64,000 bases of DNA from Clostridium ragsdalei P11 (GCF_001675165.1 NZ_LROS01000001.1:1-64000); one strand, 5' to 3'; shown: positions 26,536-35,424, numbered from the stretch's first letter. Numbers and translations: made by a program. Notes: a model not told the origin generated them from the sequence alone.

Positions 26536-27637
26536 ATTTTTTATACTAATTTTAATCATATTAATTTTTGTAATATCCTTTATGGGCACAAAAGGAGAAC
26601 TTGTTGAAAATCTACAAATACCTGTGGGAGCTGGACTTGATATAGAAAAAACTTCTTCATGTACTACTTATATTACACCAATACTTGTTCATTCGCTTGA
26701 ATCTGGTAATAAAATAGTAAGCAATGTACTTATAGGAGAGGGCTCAACTATAGCAAGGACCAGAGAAAATAGGCAGGTAAAATCCAGTAAAAAGTTTTTA
26801 CTAGGTATTAATAGGATATTTATTTTCAGTGAAGAATTTTCTAAAAATGGCATAAAAACCTTTATAGATACAATTCTTAATAATGCAAATACAAATGACA
26901 GGGCATTTTGTGTAGTATGTAAAGGGAAAGTTGCAGATATATTTAAATATAACGTAAAAGGTTATGCTAGTTCTGCGGAATATATTTATGAAATGGTAAA
27001 GCATTTAAATCAATTTAATTTTTTTCCTTCACAGTATACCCTAATGGATATTATAGTAAGGATAGATGCAGAAGGTAGAAATACACTTCTCCCCTATGTA
27101 GAAATTACAGGTGATGAAAATAGCGGTCTCAAAACTACAGGTATTGCCATATTTAACAAAGATAAAATGATTTCAAAAACAAATATGAAAGAAGCTAAAA
27201 TCATAAATCTTCTAAAAGAAAATAATGTAAAAGGCATTTTAACACTACAGCAAAATTCAAAAAAGTATATAGATTTTTACGCAGCATCTAAAAGAAAAGT
27301 CAAATGCTATAGGGAAAATGGCAATTACAAATTTGTAATAAATTTGAATTTAAAGGGTGAAATAGTAGATAATGAATTATATAAAAATATGAATAAAGAC
27401 CCAAAAGAGATAAAAGAGTTTGAACAGAATACTGAAAAATTAGTAGTAAAAATGTGCAACAGAACCATAAACCAAATAAAAAACAAATATAAAGTCGACA
27501 TTTTGGATCTTGGAAGGGTTGCTGCTGCTAAATACGGCAGGGAAACAGGCACAGATTGGAATGAAGTAATAAGCAAGTCTGATATACAAGTTAATGCAAA
27601 GGTTAAAGTTGGTACTCAAGGAAGAGGAGAATATTAA
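26522..27637 (+). CDS. Ger(x)C-family germination protein without a lipobox
   Basis: The product of about 371 residues starts with a hydrophobic segment, then GELVENLQIPVGAGLDIEKT, the family's conserved beginning. The GerC C-terminal domain follows (residues 210-370, KIKNKYKVDILDLGRVAAAK). Most family members are lipoproteins with a cysteine at the signal end, but the first 40 residues here contain none, so it should stay anchored by its N-terminal helix. The TTG at 26522 after GGTGG is chosen; a GTG 9 bases earlier is part of that site. It is the third gene of the germination operon. Confidence 0.85.
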   Translation: MKKNKFFILILIILIFVISFMGTKGELVENLQIPVGAGLDIEKTSSCTTYITPILVHSLESGNKIVSNVLIGEGSTIARTRENRQVKSSKKFLLGINRIFIFSEEFSKNGIKTFIDTILNNANTNDRAFCVVCKGKVADIFKYNVKGYASSAEYIYEMVKHLNQFNFFPSQYTLMDIIVRIDAEGRNTLLPYVEITGDENSGLKTTGIAIFNKDKMISKTNMKEAKIINLLKENNVKGILTLQQNSKKYIDFYAASKRKVKCYRENGNYKFVINLNLKGEIVDNELYKNMNKDPKEIKEFEQNTEKLVVKMCNRTINQIKNKYKVDILDLGRVAAAKYGRETGTDWNEVISKSDIQVNAKVKVGTQGRGEY

Positions 27638-27664
27638 GTTTTATACATCTTATGTTGCATACTT

Positions 27665-27691
27665 AAAAAGGAGCATATTTTACTCCTTTTT
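27665..27691. terminator. Bidirectional terminator between convergent operons
   Basis: AAAAAGGAG and CTCCTTTTT pair perfectly and provide an A-run and T-run on both strands, between the germination operon and the ATP-grasp operon, whose last stop codon overlaps it. Confidence 0.85.
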
Positions 27692-28256
27692 AATCATCAA
27701 GGTCCTTTATATCACTTTTATTAATCAAAATTTCATATTCATACTTTGTATCAACTTTACCACTCCAGTTTTTATATGAAGCCGCAAAAACAGAAACTGT
27801 ATCATTTTCCCCTAAGTTATTTTTAAAGACATCCATGGATTTTTTTGCAATTGATTTATTTGCAATTTTTAATATTGATTCTTTTTCTCCCTCAGTATAA
27901 CTTTCCTTTATAGTTACTCCTTCTGTAACATCTACATTGTCTGATAAGGTTTTAGATTCATCTATAGGTTCTACTTGAAATACATACTCCATCTTGTCAT
28001 CATCATTAGTTCCTTTACCCAGATAATATCCATCAACTTCATGCAACTGATAAGTTCCAACATAAGATTTACTTACAAGTTTTTCATAATTTTTCACATG
28101 TATAACAATAAAAAGAACTAACATTATGAGCGAAATATAAATTATAACTCTTTTTCTTCTACATTTTTTATTTTTACTTTCTTCATCTATATATTTTCTA
28201 TTTTCATTTTCGTTATTTATTCTTTTCTTATTCTTTTTTTTCTTATTCATCTTCAT
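27690..28256 (-). CDS. Lysine-rich single-pass membrane protein of the ATP-grasp operon
   Basis: The 188-residue protein has a 35-residue N-terminal tail made mostly of Lys, Arg, Asn and Glu, one membrane helix (about 37-54, VIIYISLIMLVLFIVIHV) and an extracellular domain of about 130 residues (TYQLHEVDGYYLGKGTNDDD). I do not recognise the family. Its ATG overlaps the stop of the ATP-grasp gene (ATGA), so the two are translationally coupled. It is the last gene of a five-gene minus-strand operon and may be a target, anchor or accessory of the ligase. Confidence 0.65.
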   Translation of the reverse strand: MKMNKKKKNKKRINNENENRKYIDEESKNKKCRRKRVIIYISLIMLVLFIVIHVKNYEKLVSKSYVGTYQLHEVDGYYLGKGTNDDDKMEYVFQVEPIDESKTLSDNVDVTEGVTIKESYTEGEKESILKIANKSIAKKSMDVFKNNLGENDTVSVFAASYKNWSGKVDTKYEYEILINKSDIKDLDD

Positions 28257-30703
28257 ACCACCCTATCAATATATACAGGCATATATATGCAGTTTTCTCT
28301 AGTAATTAAATCTCCTAGCCTGCAGTACATTCCAATAAATTCACTTTTGCTATAGAAACATCCAAGTATAGGAAATAAATTTTTTCTCTCTTCACCAAAT
28401 GTTGATCTACATATATAGTTTAAAGTTTTTATATTAATTCTCTCTTGAAAAATATAGTTATCCAGATTGTTTATATCCTGACAAGATAGCTGTCCCCTAG
28501 TGTATATCCCCTCTCCTTCCCTTTCTAATATGGGTTTACAGATATAATCTATGGTTTTCATAGATTTATTACTAAAATCAGTATAGGGAATATATTTTAG
28601 TATTATACTTTTTTCACGCTGTGTAAAAAAATCTGTTCCAAGCATCTCGTATACCACAGCAAAAATGGACTTACTTTGCCCTATCATAGTTACAGGTTGA
28701 TTTATACAATTTTTATTATTTATCCACTTTCCAACATCCTGCATATTGAATTTTTCAAACCAATTTAGTGGAAAATACCTATAGATCATATCAATCCTAT
28801 CATCAAAATAATATAACCTACCATCTTCAACTCTTAGATTATACACATTACCTCTTATCACTCTAATTCCATATTTGTCACCTATTTTTTTTATTATGCT
28901 ATATACAATGTCTATATTATAGTAATCTTCATAATAACATGTACTAAATATTCCTATAGTCTTTGGGGAATATTTTATTATATATTCTTCAATATTTTCA
29001 CTTAAAATGTTTTTGAAATTCTTATTTGGATTTTGTACATTACGCTTATATCTATTTACAAGATAGTCATTTACAATAGTACTTTCGTATAGTCCAGCAG
29101 GAGTTTCATTATTTAGCTCCATAAGTTTCAAATTGTTATCCGTATCCAGAGCCCAATCCATTCTTCCTAAAATACTCAAGTACTTAAAATCTTTTGATGA
29201 ATATATACTTTCACTTACATTTGATGTTCCTAAAATTTCATCAAACCATCCCTTATTTTTATATACAAATTCAGAAACCTTCCTAAATATGTCCAAGACT
29301 TCACAGGAAGCATTTTTTAACTCTTCAAATTTGTCACTATTTAAGATGACTTCATCTAAAGATATGTACTCTCTTGTGTTATTATAGGCACCGGTAAATC
29401 CTAACTTTACGAGATCTAAATTTACCTTTTTAAACTCACTATATCTATCTTTTATATTTTTGCTATATCTTATGTTGAGTTTAGAGTTTCTTATTCCTAT
29501 TGGAGTTATAAATGTAGTTTCATTATTTGTAAGATAGTCATAGTTCCATCTGGAGCATATTCCACTTATCTCATTACATGTGAGATAAACTCCCAAGTTG
29601 CAAAAAGCATCAACAGTATGAGGATATCCCCCTCTTAATTCAACTATATTGTCTTTTCTTATTTTCTTAAACTCTTGAAGAATGTAGTAATGTTTATACT
29701 CTTTAATGTCATCTAAAATACTTTTCCATTCTTCTTTTGAATACAGCTTTCCTATAAATACATCTTCGCTATAACGTCCAAGTATAGGCTTTATTACATA
29801 TTTATCCTTATTATATCTAGCCTCATCAAAATTCGTATCACTTAATAACTCTGTATATGGGATACATTCTCTTACAACACTTGCAGTACCTTCATCTAAC
29901 CTATTTTCTCTCAATAATTTGTGAAAATAAACAAATATACTTTTACTTTGAAGAATTATTACTCTAGGATCATTTAATATAAGCACCTTGCTTTTTTCAT
30001 ATAAATTTAAAAGAAGTTTAATGTCATTAACCTCATATAAATTTTCACATGGAAATTGCCTCAAAATAACATCTACGTGTCTATTAAAACAATATACTTC
30101 TTCATCTTTAATGTATATATTATTACTTCCTCCAAAAATTACATTTATCCTATCATCTTCAAGCCATTTTCTATAGAGCATTGATAAATGAACTTCTTCA
30201 TAATGGCATGGATCTGCCAGCACTAATACATTGATTTTTTTGCTGCCATAATACTTTTGAATTATTGAATTAAATTTTTCTCTAAAATTTTCAGAAAAGC
30301 CTCTATTTACATTGTTATTGCAATTAAAGTATTCACCTATTGCAAGCTCCCTTTGGGCACAGGGCTTGTCATAGTTGCCTTCACTAAAAAATATTTTGCC
30401 ATCATACTGGAGAAAACAATCATATCTTGTCCAAAAAATATCTGGAATTTCTCTATTTAAATGCATTATTTCATCTTTAAGAGGAAAATCAGGAATCATG
30501 CTCTCATAATCACTGTATTTAGTATTGAAGTTATTTAACACATCTACGGTTAGTCTATTAATTACATTAGTGTAATTATTTATTTTATTGTATTCCATTT
30601 CTGTTAAATAAAAAGGATATGGAGAATAAACATCTCCTTTTCGCCTGCAGTGTATTGAATAATATTCAAAAAGTAATTCATCTACCACATTGTTATACTT
30701 CAT
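28253..30703 (-). CDS. Tandem ATP-grasp ligase, glutathionylspermidine-synthase-like
   Basis: The 816-residue cytosolic protein appears to hold two ATP-grasp units of the glutathionylspermidine synthase (YgiC/YjfC-like) superfamily. The first (about 70-420) has FFSEGNYDKPCAQRELAIGE and KPILGRYSEDVFIG. The second (about 500-816) has DWALDTDNNLKLMELNNETP, KPILEREGEGIYTRG and YIFQERINI. Known relatives form amide bonds, in E. coli joined genetically to secreted DUF1190 proteins. Here a small secreted Ser/Gly-rich protein is encoded 73 bases upstream, and a membrane protein overlaps downstream. A role in peptide or protein tagging is inference. The start follows AAGGAG. Confidence 0.75.
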   Translation of the reverse strand: MKYNNVVDELLFEYYSIHCRRKGDVYSPYPFYLTEMEYNKINNYTNVINRLTVDVLNNFNTKYSDYESMIPDFPLKDEIMHLNREIPDIFWTRYDCFLQYDGKIFFSEGNYDKPCAQRELAIGEYFNCNNNVNRGFSENFREKFNSIIQKYYGSKKINVLVLADPCHYEEVHLSMLYRKWLEDDRINVIFGGSNNIYIKDEEVYCFNRHVDVILRQFPCENLYEVNDIKLLLNLYEKSKVLILNDPRVIILQSKSIFVYFHKLLRENRLDEGTASVVRECIPYTELLSDTNFDEARYNKDKYVIKPILGRYSEDVFIGKLYSKEEWKSILDDIKEYKHYYILQEFKKIRKDNIVELRGGYPHTVDAFCNLGVYLTCNEISGICSRWNYDYLTNNETTFITPIGIRNSKLNIRYSKNIKDRYSEFKKVNLDLVKLGFTGAYNNTREYISLDEVILNSDKFEELKNASCEVLDIFRKVSEFVYKNKGWFDEILGTSNVSESIYSSKDFKYLSILGRMDWALDTDNNLKLMELNNETPAGLYESTIVNDYLVNRYKRNVQNPNKNFKNILSENIEEYIIKYSPKTIGIFSTCYYEDYYNIDIVYSIIKKIGDKYGIRVIRGNVYNLRVEDGRLYYFDDRIDMIYRYFPLNWFEKFNMQDVGKWINNKNCINQPVTMIGQSKSIFAVVYEMLGTDFFTQREKSIILKYIPYTDFSNKSMKTIDYICKPILEREGEGIYTRGQLSCQDINNLDNYIFQERINIKTLNYICRSTFGEERKNLFPILGCFYSKSEFIGMYCRLGDLITRENCIYMPVYIDRVV

Positions 30704-30776
30704 CCCACTAAACTCCTTATTATAAGTCTCATACTTGCTGTCCTATCTTTAGCCAATTTTTACTACAGTATATAGT

Positions 30777-31151
30777 CTATCCAGCCACACTACCAGCATG
30801 TACACCACTATAACCAGAAGTACTTATATGATCTGAAGAAGATGTAACTCCTCCATTGCTAGTCTTAATACTGCTTAAATTAGAGCTTGTATATGGGCTT
30901 ACCACTCCACTGGTAGAATTTATCCAACTGTGCCACCCATAAAAATCCACATTAGATTTACCTTCATTTGATACCTTATATCCTTCAAAAAAACTATTAG
31001 GATAGTATACAAAAGGTGAAGAGCAGCCAGACTGCTGCTGTGCTGCGTTCTCCTGATCCTGCTCAGTTATATAATTTTGATTGTATGTATATATTGAGCT
31101 TCCAACCAAGGCTGATATAATTACTCCTAATACTGCTTTTTTCTTATTCAT
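30777..31151 (-). CDS. Small secreted Ser/Gly-rich protein (possible ligase substrate)
   Basis: The 124-residue protein has a Lys-rich N-terminus and a hydrophobic segment (AVLGVIISALVGSSIYTY), so it is exported or membrane-anchored. A Gln-rich stretch and a single cysteine (QQQSGCSSPFVYYPNSFF) follow, then a Ser/Thr/Gly/Tyr-rich C-terminus ending STSGYSGVHAGSVAG. The tail recalls the ends of DUF1190 proteins (YgiB), which are encoded beside ATP-grasp ligases of this type, although overall similarity is weak. Its ATG lies 7 bases past the stop of the preceding gene. A role as precursor or acceptor for the ligase is inferred. Confidence 0.6.
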   Translation of the reverse strand: MNKKKAVLGVIISALVGSSIYTYNQNYITEQDQENAAQQQSGCSSPFVYYPNSFFEGYKVSNEGKSNVDFYGWHSWINSTSGVVSPYTSSNLSSIKTSNGGVTSSSDHISTSGYSGVHAGSVAG

Positions 31152-31157
31152 CTAACT

Positions 31158-31775
31158 TCAATTCCTCTTTTCCTTTAACTTACTCACATTAACTTCAATA
31201 TTATTAGCTTTTAAGTAATTCAAATACTCCTTTGCATCTTCTTTTATACTTTCATCACATACATATAGCACGCTATGAATTTTTAAAAAATTCAACATTT
31301 CAACTTCCGGCAAATCCTCTTCTGTTATCTCATATTGATTGTTATATTGATTTACACTATTTATTTCAATATCCACATATCGATTACTATCAAGTATAAT
31401 CATGTATTTATCATAATTTTTTAAACATGTGTTTGAAAATAAAGCAAGTTTTTTTAATATAGGCTTACTTTTAACTACTCCAAAATCGTGGCATACCATA
31501 TTAAAATCTGGTACTATAGTATATTTATCTCTATACTTATATCCATATTCAAGTCCCCTTCCTCCTGGTATATCGAGTATAATTAAACCTTCCCCATTTC
31601 CAACAGCTTTAATTTTAGTCATATCTGACTGTAAATTATTTTCCATATCTAGATTTTCTAAATTTACAACAGATGTAAAAACAAGAGACTTTATAAAGCA
31701 GGACATCACTCCTGCATTCAAATAAAAATTTTTATATATGTTGTAATAGCACTCCTTAATAGCTTCACTTATCAA
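31158..31775 (-). CDS. Unknown protein in the ATP-grasp operon
   Basis: The 205-residue product looks cytosolic, with mixed alpha/beta character and no signal peptide. Visible features are a glycine-rich turn (NGEGLIILDIPGGRGLEYGY) near 60-80 and an acidic stretch before a final helix. I cannot assign a family. Its TTG start overlaps the TGA stop of the 75-residue gene (TTGA), with GGGAG nine bases upstream, so it is firmly part of the operon. Length and position would suit a partner or regulator of the ligase. Confidence 0.6.
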   Translation of the reverse strand: MISEAIKECYYNIYKNFYLNAGVMSCFIKSLVFTSVVNLENLDMENNLQSDMTKIKAVGNGEGLIILDIPGGRGLEYGYKYRDKYTIVPDFNMVCHDFGVVKSKPILKKLALFSNTCLKNYDKYMIILDSNRYVDIEINSVNQYNNQYEITEEDLPEVEMLNFLKIHSVLYVCDESIKEDAKEYLNYLKANNIEVNVSKLKEKRN

Positions 31776-31999
31776 TACCCAAGGCTCCCTTCCCTTTCAA
31801 CTACAACAGAAAAACACTTTTTCAAGTTTATACAATGAGAAAGTCCTCTTTCGTCTTCTATTTCTATAAAATCATCTGTTACCCCCATAACAGTTACGTC
31901 CTTTAATGACGTATCTTCCTGTTCATTGTTATAAGATTCTATACTAGCATAGATATATATATTAACCTTAGCTCCCAAATATTTTTGTAACCCAACCAT
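31772..31999 (-). CDS. 75-residue protein, first gene of the ATP-grasp operon
   Basis: The short protein (MVGLQKYLGAKVNIYIYASI...) looks like a small beta-barrel, with alternating hydrophobic strands and VTVMGVTDDFIEIEDERG, reminiscent of Sm-like or Hfq-like folds, but I see no diagnostic motif. AGGAGG lies 8 bases before ATG. It overlaps the following gene by four bases. No promoter is obvious in the short gap to the structured repeat at 32071. Confidence 0.6.
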   Translation of the reverse strand: MVGLQKYLGAKVNIYIYASIESYNNEQEDTSLKDVTVMGVTDDFIEIEDERGLSHCINLKKCFSVVVEREGSLGY

Positions 32000-32070
32000 T
32001 TATGCATCCTCCTATTTTATAACTTAATGATACAATCATATTATTATTTTCCTATAATGTTAACTACTTT

Positions 32071-32196
32071 TTATCTGATGGCTACCTACTGTAACACTCC
32101 CACTTCTATCAAAGCGGGAGATAACAGTAGCTACGCCCCTAGATAATTCATCTAAACTTAGTGGAAGAAACAAACTTCCACTAAGTAAGATTCATT
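32071..32196 (-). ncRNA. Structured repeat, HEARO/omega-RNA-like (copy 1, short form)
   Basis: On the minus strand it begins at ATGAATCT, directly over the stop codon of the SGNH gene, and forms a first hairpin with CTTAGTGGAAG and CTTCCACTAAG. Then come ATCTAGGGGCGTAGCTACTG, a second hairpin CTCCCGC-TTTGATAGAA-GTGGGAG, and a closing strand CAGTAGGTAGCCATCAGAT. The closing strand pairs back to the GGGG...GCTACTG segment. Copies at 42964 and 61930 keep the layout with compensatory stem changes. No protein gene accompanies it. It resembles HEARO or TnpB/IscB guide-RNA ends, but I cannot confirm the class. Confidence 0.6.
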
Positions 32197-33007
32197 CATA
32201 ATTTTTCAATGCCTCAAACATTCTTTTTGAAATGGCATCATAACCTATAGAATTGGGGTGAAAATTATCTGCAGCAAAGTAATTTCCTGAATTATATTTA
32301 AAAAGATCATATGTAGGAATATATATAGCATTGTCATCTGATGATACAAGTTGGTCTGTTTTATAGTTCCACTCATTTAAAAGTTCCAATTTATCTTCAG
32401 TTAACTCGCTTCCAAAAGGATTATACAATCCAATAAACACAATTATACCATTTTGATTTCTACTTCTTATTAATTTAAAAATATCTGACAGATTTTTCAT
32501 GTACTTATTTTCAACTGTCTTCAAACTATCTGTCTGAACAGTAGAGGGAACTGTACTTGAATTTTTAAAATTCTTTATTTCATTTCCACCAATAGAAATA
32601 AAAATCATATTTGAGTCCTGTATATACTGTAAGGTCTGTTTACTTTTTACTATATTTAAAAGTCCAGAAGATACATCACCATTAACAGCTATGTTGGTAA
32701 CGTCTATGGGTTTTTTAGTTTTATTTTTCCAAAGTTTAGAAAAATCACTTGCAAATCCACTATTAGTTTCATCCCCAGTTCCTCTTGCTAGTGAATCACC
32801 CATAACTAAAATATTATAGGAATTGCTATTTAATTTCTTTATTTTAGTATCCACAGCTTTATTCTCACTTCCCTTATTTGTAACTTTACTACTGGTGCTG
32901 CCAGATGCATTAGTAATACTAATAGAATATGCAAATCCTGCTGCAAATACTATTGTAAATATACATGCAGCAATAGATAAAATTGTAAATCTTGCTTTTT
33001 TATTCAT
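32192..33007 (-). CDS. Secreted SGNH/GDSL hydrolase
   Basis: The 271-residue protein has an N-terminal signal anchor (about 7-30), a Ser/Thr-rich linker and an SGNH esterase domain. The catalytic blocks are visible: VMGDSLARGTG (nucleophile Ser), NGDVSSG, SIGGNEI and DNFHPN (Asp and His near the C-terminus). It probably removes acyl groups from cell-wall or lipid substrates outside the cell. It follows the ABC-2 exporter genes by 78 bases in the same direction, so it may belong to that operon. AGGGGG precedes the ATG. Confidence 0.88.
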   Translation of the reverse strand: MNKKARFTILSIAACIFTIVFAAGFAYSISITNASGSTSSKVTNKGSENKAVDTKIKKLNSNSYNILVMGDSLARGTGDETNSGFASDFSKLWKNKTKKPIDVTNIAVNGDVSSGLLNIVKSKQTLQYIQDSNMIFISIGGNEIKNFKNSSTVPSTVQTDSLKTVENKYMKNLSDIFKLIRSRNQNGIIVFIGLYNPFGSELTEDKLELLNEWNYKTDQLVSSDDNAIYIPTYDLFKYNSGNYFAADNFHPNSIGYDAISKRMFEALKNYE

Positions 33008-33085
33008 TACACTTTTTCCCCCTACTCATAAGTCATTTTCAAACAAATAACCAGTCAGTATACTATCCTATTTTTATCATACTAT

Positions 33086-34090
33086 CTAAACCAATACATC
33101 TTTTTTTTGAAATACGCTGAAACTTATGACTAAAGCTGCAATCGACCATAAACACAGTACTAATGCAGAAAAAGAAAGGCTCATTCCAGAAACAGGTTGA
33201 TAAGATGCCGTTAAATATTGTGTTAAATCCAAATTTACAGCAAAGAAATATTTAATCATCGGCCAATCCTGCAAAAACATCTGGAGGAATCCCCCTCCTA
33301 TTAAAGTTGCCAGCATTATACCCACAGATGTGACAGTATTTCTCACTATTACAGAAACCATAAAAGATAAAGTTGCAATATTTACAGAAACAAACCATCC
33401 AAGTGAATATACTAAGATAGCATACTGCCACTGGTAAATTCTTATTACATTTGAGGAATCCAGCTTATTTCCTATAACTTTAAATCCCGTTGCCATAGGT
33501 TCATTCCATCCACCGCTGTGAAATGCAAAGCTTGATATTATTACACACATAAGTGCTGACTCTAAAATTACTATACATGATAAAATCAAAACCCCAATGT
33601 ACTTGCTAAGTAATATCTTCCACCTTGGAACAGCCCTAGTTAACAATACCTTTATTGTTTTGGAGGAAAATTCTCCAGAAACAGCATCTCCTGCTAATAT
33701 AATTATAAGCAGCGGTAAAAACAAATAGATTGCCTCATCCATAAAATCAATAGTAAATTTTGCACTAGTTGGAGTTATTGGATTTATGTTGTGATTTATA
33801 TAATACTGCAGCTGTTCAATCTGAATATTTATTGAATTTTTTCTGTCCTCTTTTATATATTGGCTGTTCACAGTATTTTTTAAATATAATATCTGCTGAT
33901 TCACCATTGACTTCCAATTATAATTTTGAGTTTGTCCCGGTGTACCTGAAAATCTCATTATTGTATGTTTATATGATGCATTTTCTCCATAACAAAAAAG
34001 AGATACGAGTACAAGTAAAATTACAGAAATAAGAACTAGTTTCTTTTTTGAAAGCATCTTAAGTACTTCATTTTCAATTAATCTTATCAA
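33086..34090 (-). CDS. ABC-2 type exporter permease
   Basis: The 334-residue protein has about six membrane helices, with a large extracytoplasmic loop after the first (residues 35-110). The segment DAVSGEFSSKTIKVLLTRAV, before the third helix, is typical of ABC-2 permeases of the BcrB/NatB kind. A TTG start at 34090 follows GGGGGG. It pairs with the ATPase encoded 16 bases upstream. Such pairs often export or confer resistance to peptides; the substrate is unknown. Confidence 0.87.
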   Translation of the reverse strand: MIRLIENEVLKMLSKKKLVLISVILLVLVSLFCYGENASYKHTIMRFSGTPGQTQNYNWKSMVNQQILYLKNTVNSQYIKEDRKNSINIQIEQLQYYINHNINPITPTSAKFTIDFMDEAIYLFLPLLIIILAGDAVSGEFSSKTIKVLLTRAVPRWKILLSKYIGVLILSCIVILESALMCVIISSFAFHSGGWNEPMATGFKVIGNKLDSSNVIRIYQWQYAILVYSLGWFVSVNIATLSFMVSVIVRNTVTSVGIMLATLIGGGFLQMFLQDWPMIKYFFAVNLDLTQYLTASYQPVSGMSLSFSALVLCLWSIAALVISFSVFQKKDVLV

Positions 34091-34106
34091 ATTTTATGCC
34101 CCCCAA

Positions 34107-35021
34107 TTAAACAATTTGATTTCCCTCTGTCAGGTTCAAAAACAAATCCTCTAGTGTCTTGTTTTTGTTATCGACATACTTTATCATAAGTCCTTGTTCT
34201 ACAAAGTAGGAATTTATCTCTTGAAGCTTTTCCAGCGAAACATTTGCTTCAAGCCTTTCTTCAACTACATTTCCTTTAACCTTCCAATTTTCTTCTAAAA
34301 TTTTTCTTCCCTTTTCATTGTCACTTAAAACCCAGAATACCCCCTGATTATTTAATAATTTATCTACATCTGCACTTTTCAAAACTGTTTCCCCGTTTTT
34401 AATTATAGTTACTTTGTCACACATAAGTTCTATTTCAGAAATAATATGACTTGATACAAGTACAGAAATATTTTTTTCATCTGCCAATTGCTTTACTAAG
34501 TTTCTAAGTTCACTTATTCCAGATGGATCAAGTCCATTAGTTGGTTCATCTAAAATGAGAAGTTTTGGATTATGCATTAAAGCCTGTGCAATTCCAAGCC
34601 TCTGTTTCATTCCAAGAGAATATGTACTTACTTTGTCTCTAATTCTATTTTTTAAGCCTACCAAATCTACTACATTTATTATATCCTTTTCTGTAACATC
34701 CCTACTCATGGATGCTAACATCTTTAAATTATCTATTCCACTCATATAGTTATATAAATCAGGTCCTTCTATAATGCAGCCCACATTTGACATAGCTTTT
34801 ACATAATTTTTAGTTATAGAGTATCCACATATATCAATTTTTCCGGAAGTAGGCTTTGAAAGTCCTACAATCATACGAAGTGTCGTTGACTTTCCTGCTC
34901 CATTAGGGCCTAAAAATCCCATTACTTCTCCCTGCTTCATTGAAAAACTTATTCCTTTAACTATCTGTCTGCCCTTTATTGTTTTTGTAACATTGTCCAG
35001 TAACAATACTTCATCTCTCAT
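34107..35021 (-). CDS. ABC exporter ATPase, BcrA-like
   Basis: The 304-residue protein has Walker A GPNGAGKST (about 38-46), signature YSLGMKQRLGIAQAL and Walker B LLILDEPTNGLDPSG, with the C-terminal extension common in bacitracin-type (BcrA) and lantibiotic self-protection ATPases. It energises the permease encoded next. The start follows AGAAGG. The upstream region holds a foldback element and no clear promoter. Confidence 0.92.
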   Translation of the reverse strand: MRDEVLLLDNVTKTIKGRQIVKGISFSMKQGEVMGFLGPNGAGKSTTLRMIVGLSKPTSGKIDICGYSITKNYVKAMSNVGCIIEGPDLYNYMSGIDNLKMLASMSRDVTEKDIINVVDLVGLKNRIRDKVSTYSLGMKQRLGIAQALMHNPKLLILDEPTNGLDPSGISELRNLVKQLADEKNISVLVSSHIISEIELMCDKVTIIKNGETVLKSADVDKLLNNQGVFWVLSDNEKGRKILEENWKVKGNVVEERLEANVSLEKLQEINSYFVEQGLMIKYVDNKNKTLEDLFLNLTEGNQIV

Positions 35022-35139
35022 CTTTATACCTTCTTTTTAAGAGTTATGTGATATATACCTTATTATGAGTAAATTTATAGTATATATCAATATCAATTGG
35101 TGGAATTTAATATTTTATTAATTTTAGTAAGCTTCTAAA

Positions 35140-35420
35140 AAATAAACGTACATTTAGAACATATAATAAATACCTTAACTTTCGCAGTTTAAAAACTTTG
35201 CGAAGCAATTTTTTAAAGAACAAGGTTCAAAGTTCAAATATCAAATAAGGATAATTTTCTTCCTAACGTCATGAAATATTAAAATTATAGATTTCCTGAG
35301 GTACGAGGGAAATCATCTTTATCTGTTCTTTGTTATTTGAACTTTGTTATTTTCAAAAGCTTTGCGTCGTAATTTTCTTATATTAAGTCAAAATTTTATA
35401 TGTACTAAAGTTGAGTAAAT
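35140..35420. repeat. Foldback element A with apical loop TGAGGTACGAG
   Basis: Most of the gap 35022-35525 is one long imperfect inverted repeat. Pairs include CAAAGTTCAAATA with TATTTGAACTTTG-like sequence and TTTGCGAAGCAATTTT with AATTACGACGCAAA-like sequence. The tip is GATTTCC-TGAGGTACGAG-GGAAATC (loop at 35297-35307). The left edge TTCTAAAAAATAAACGTAC resembles the MITE ends at 19.9 and 52.6 kb. Two further elements with the same loop but other stems lie at 52643 and 52936. Confidence 0.65.
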
Positions 35421-35424
35421 ATAT

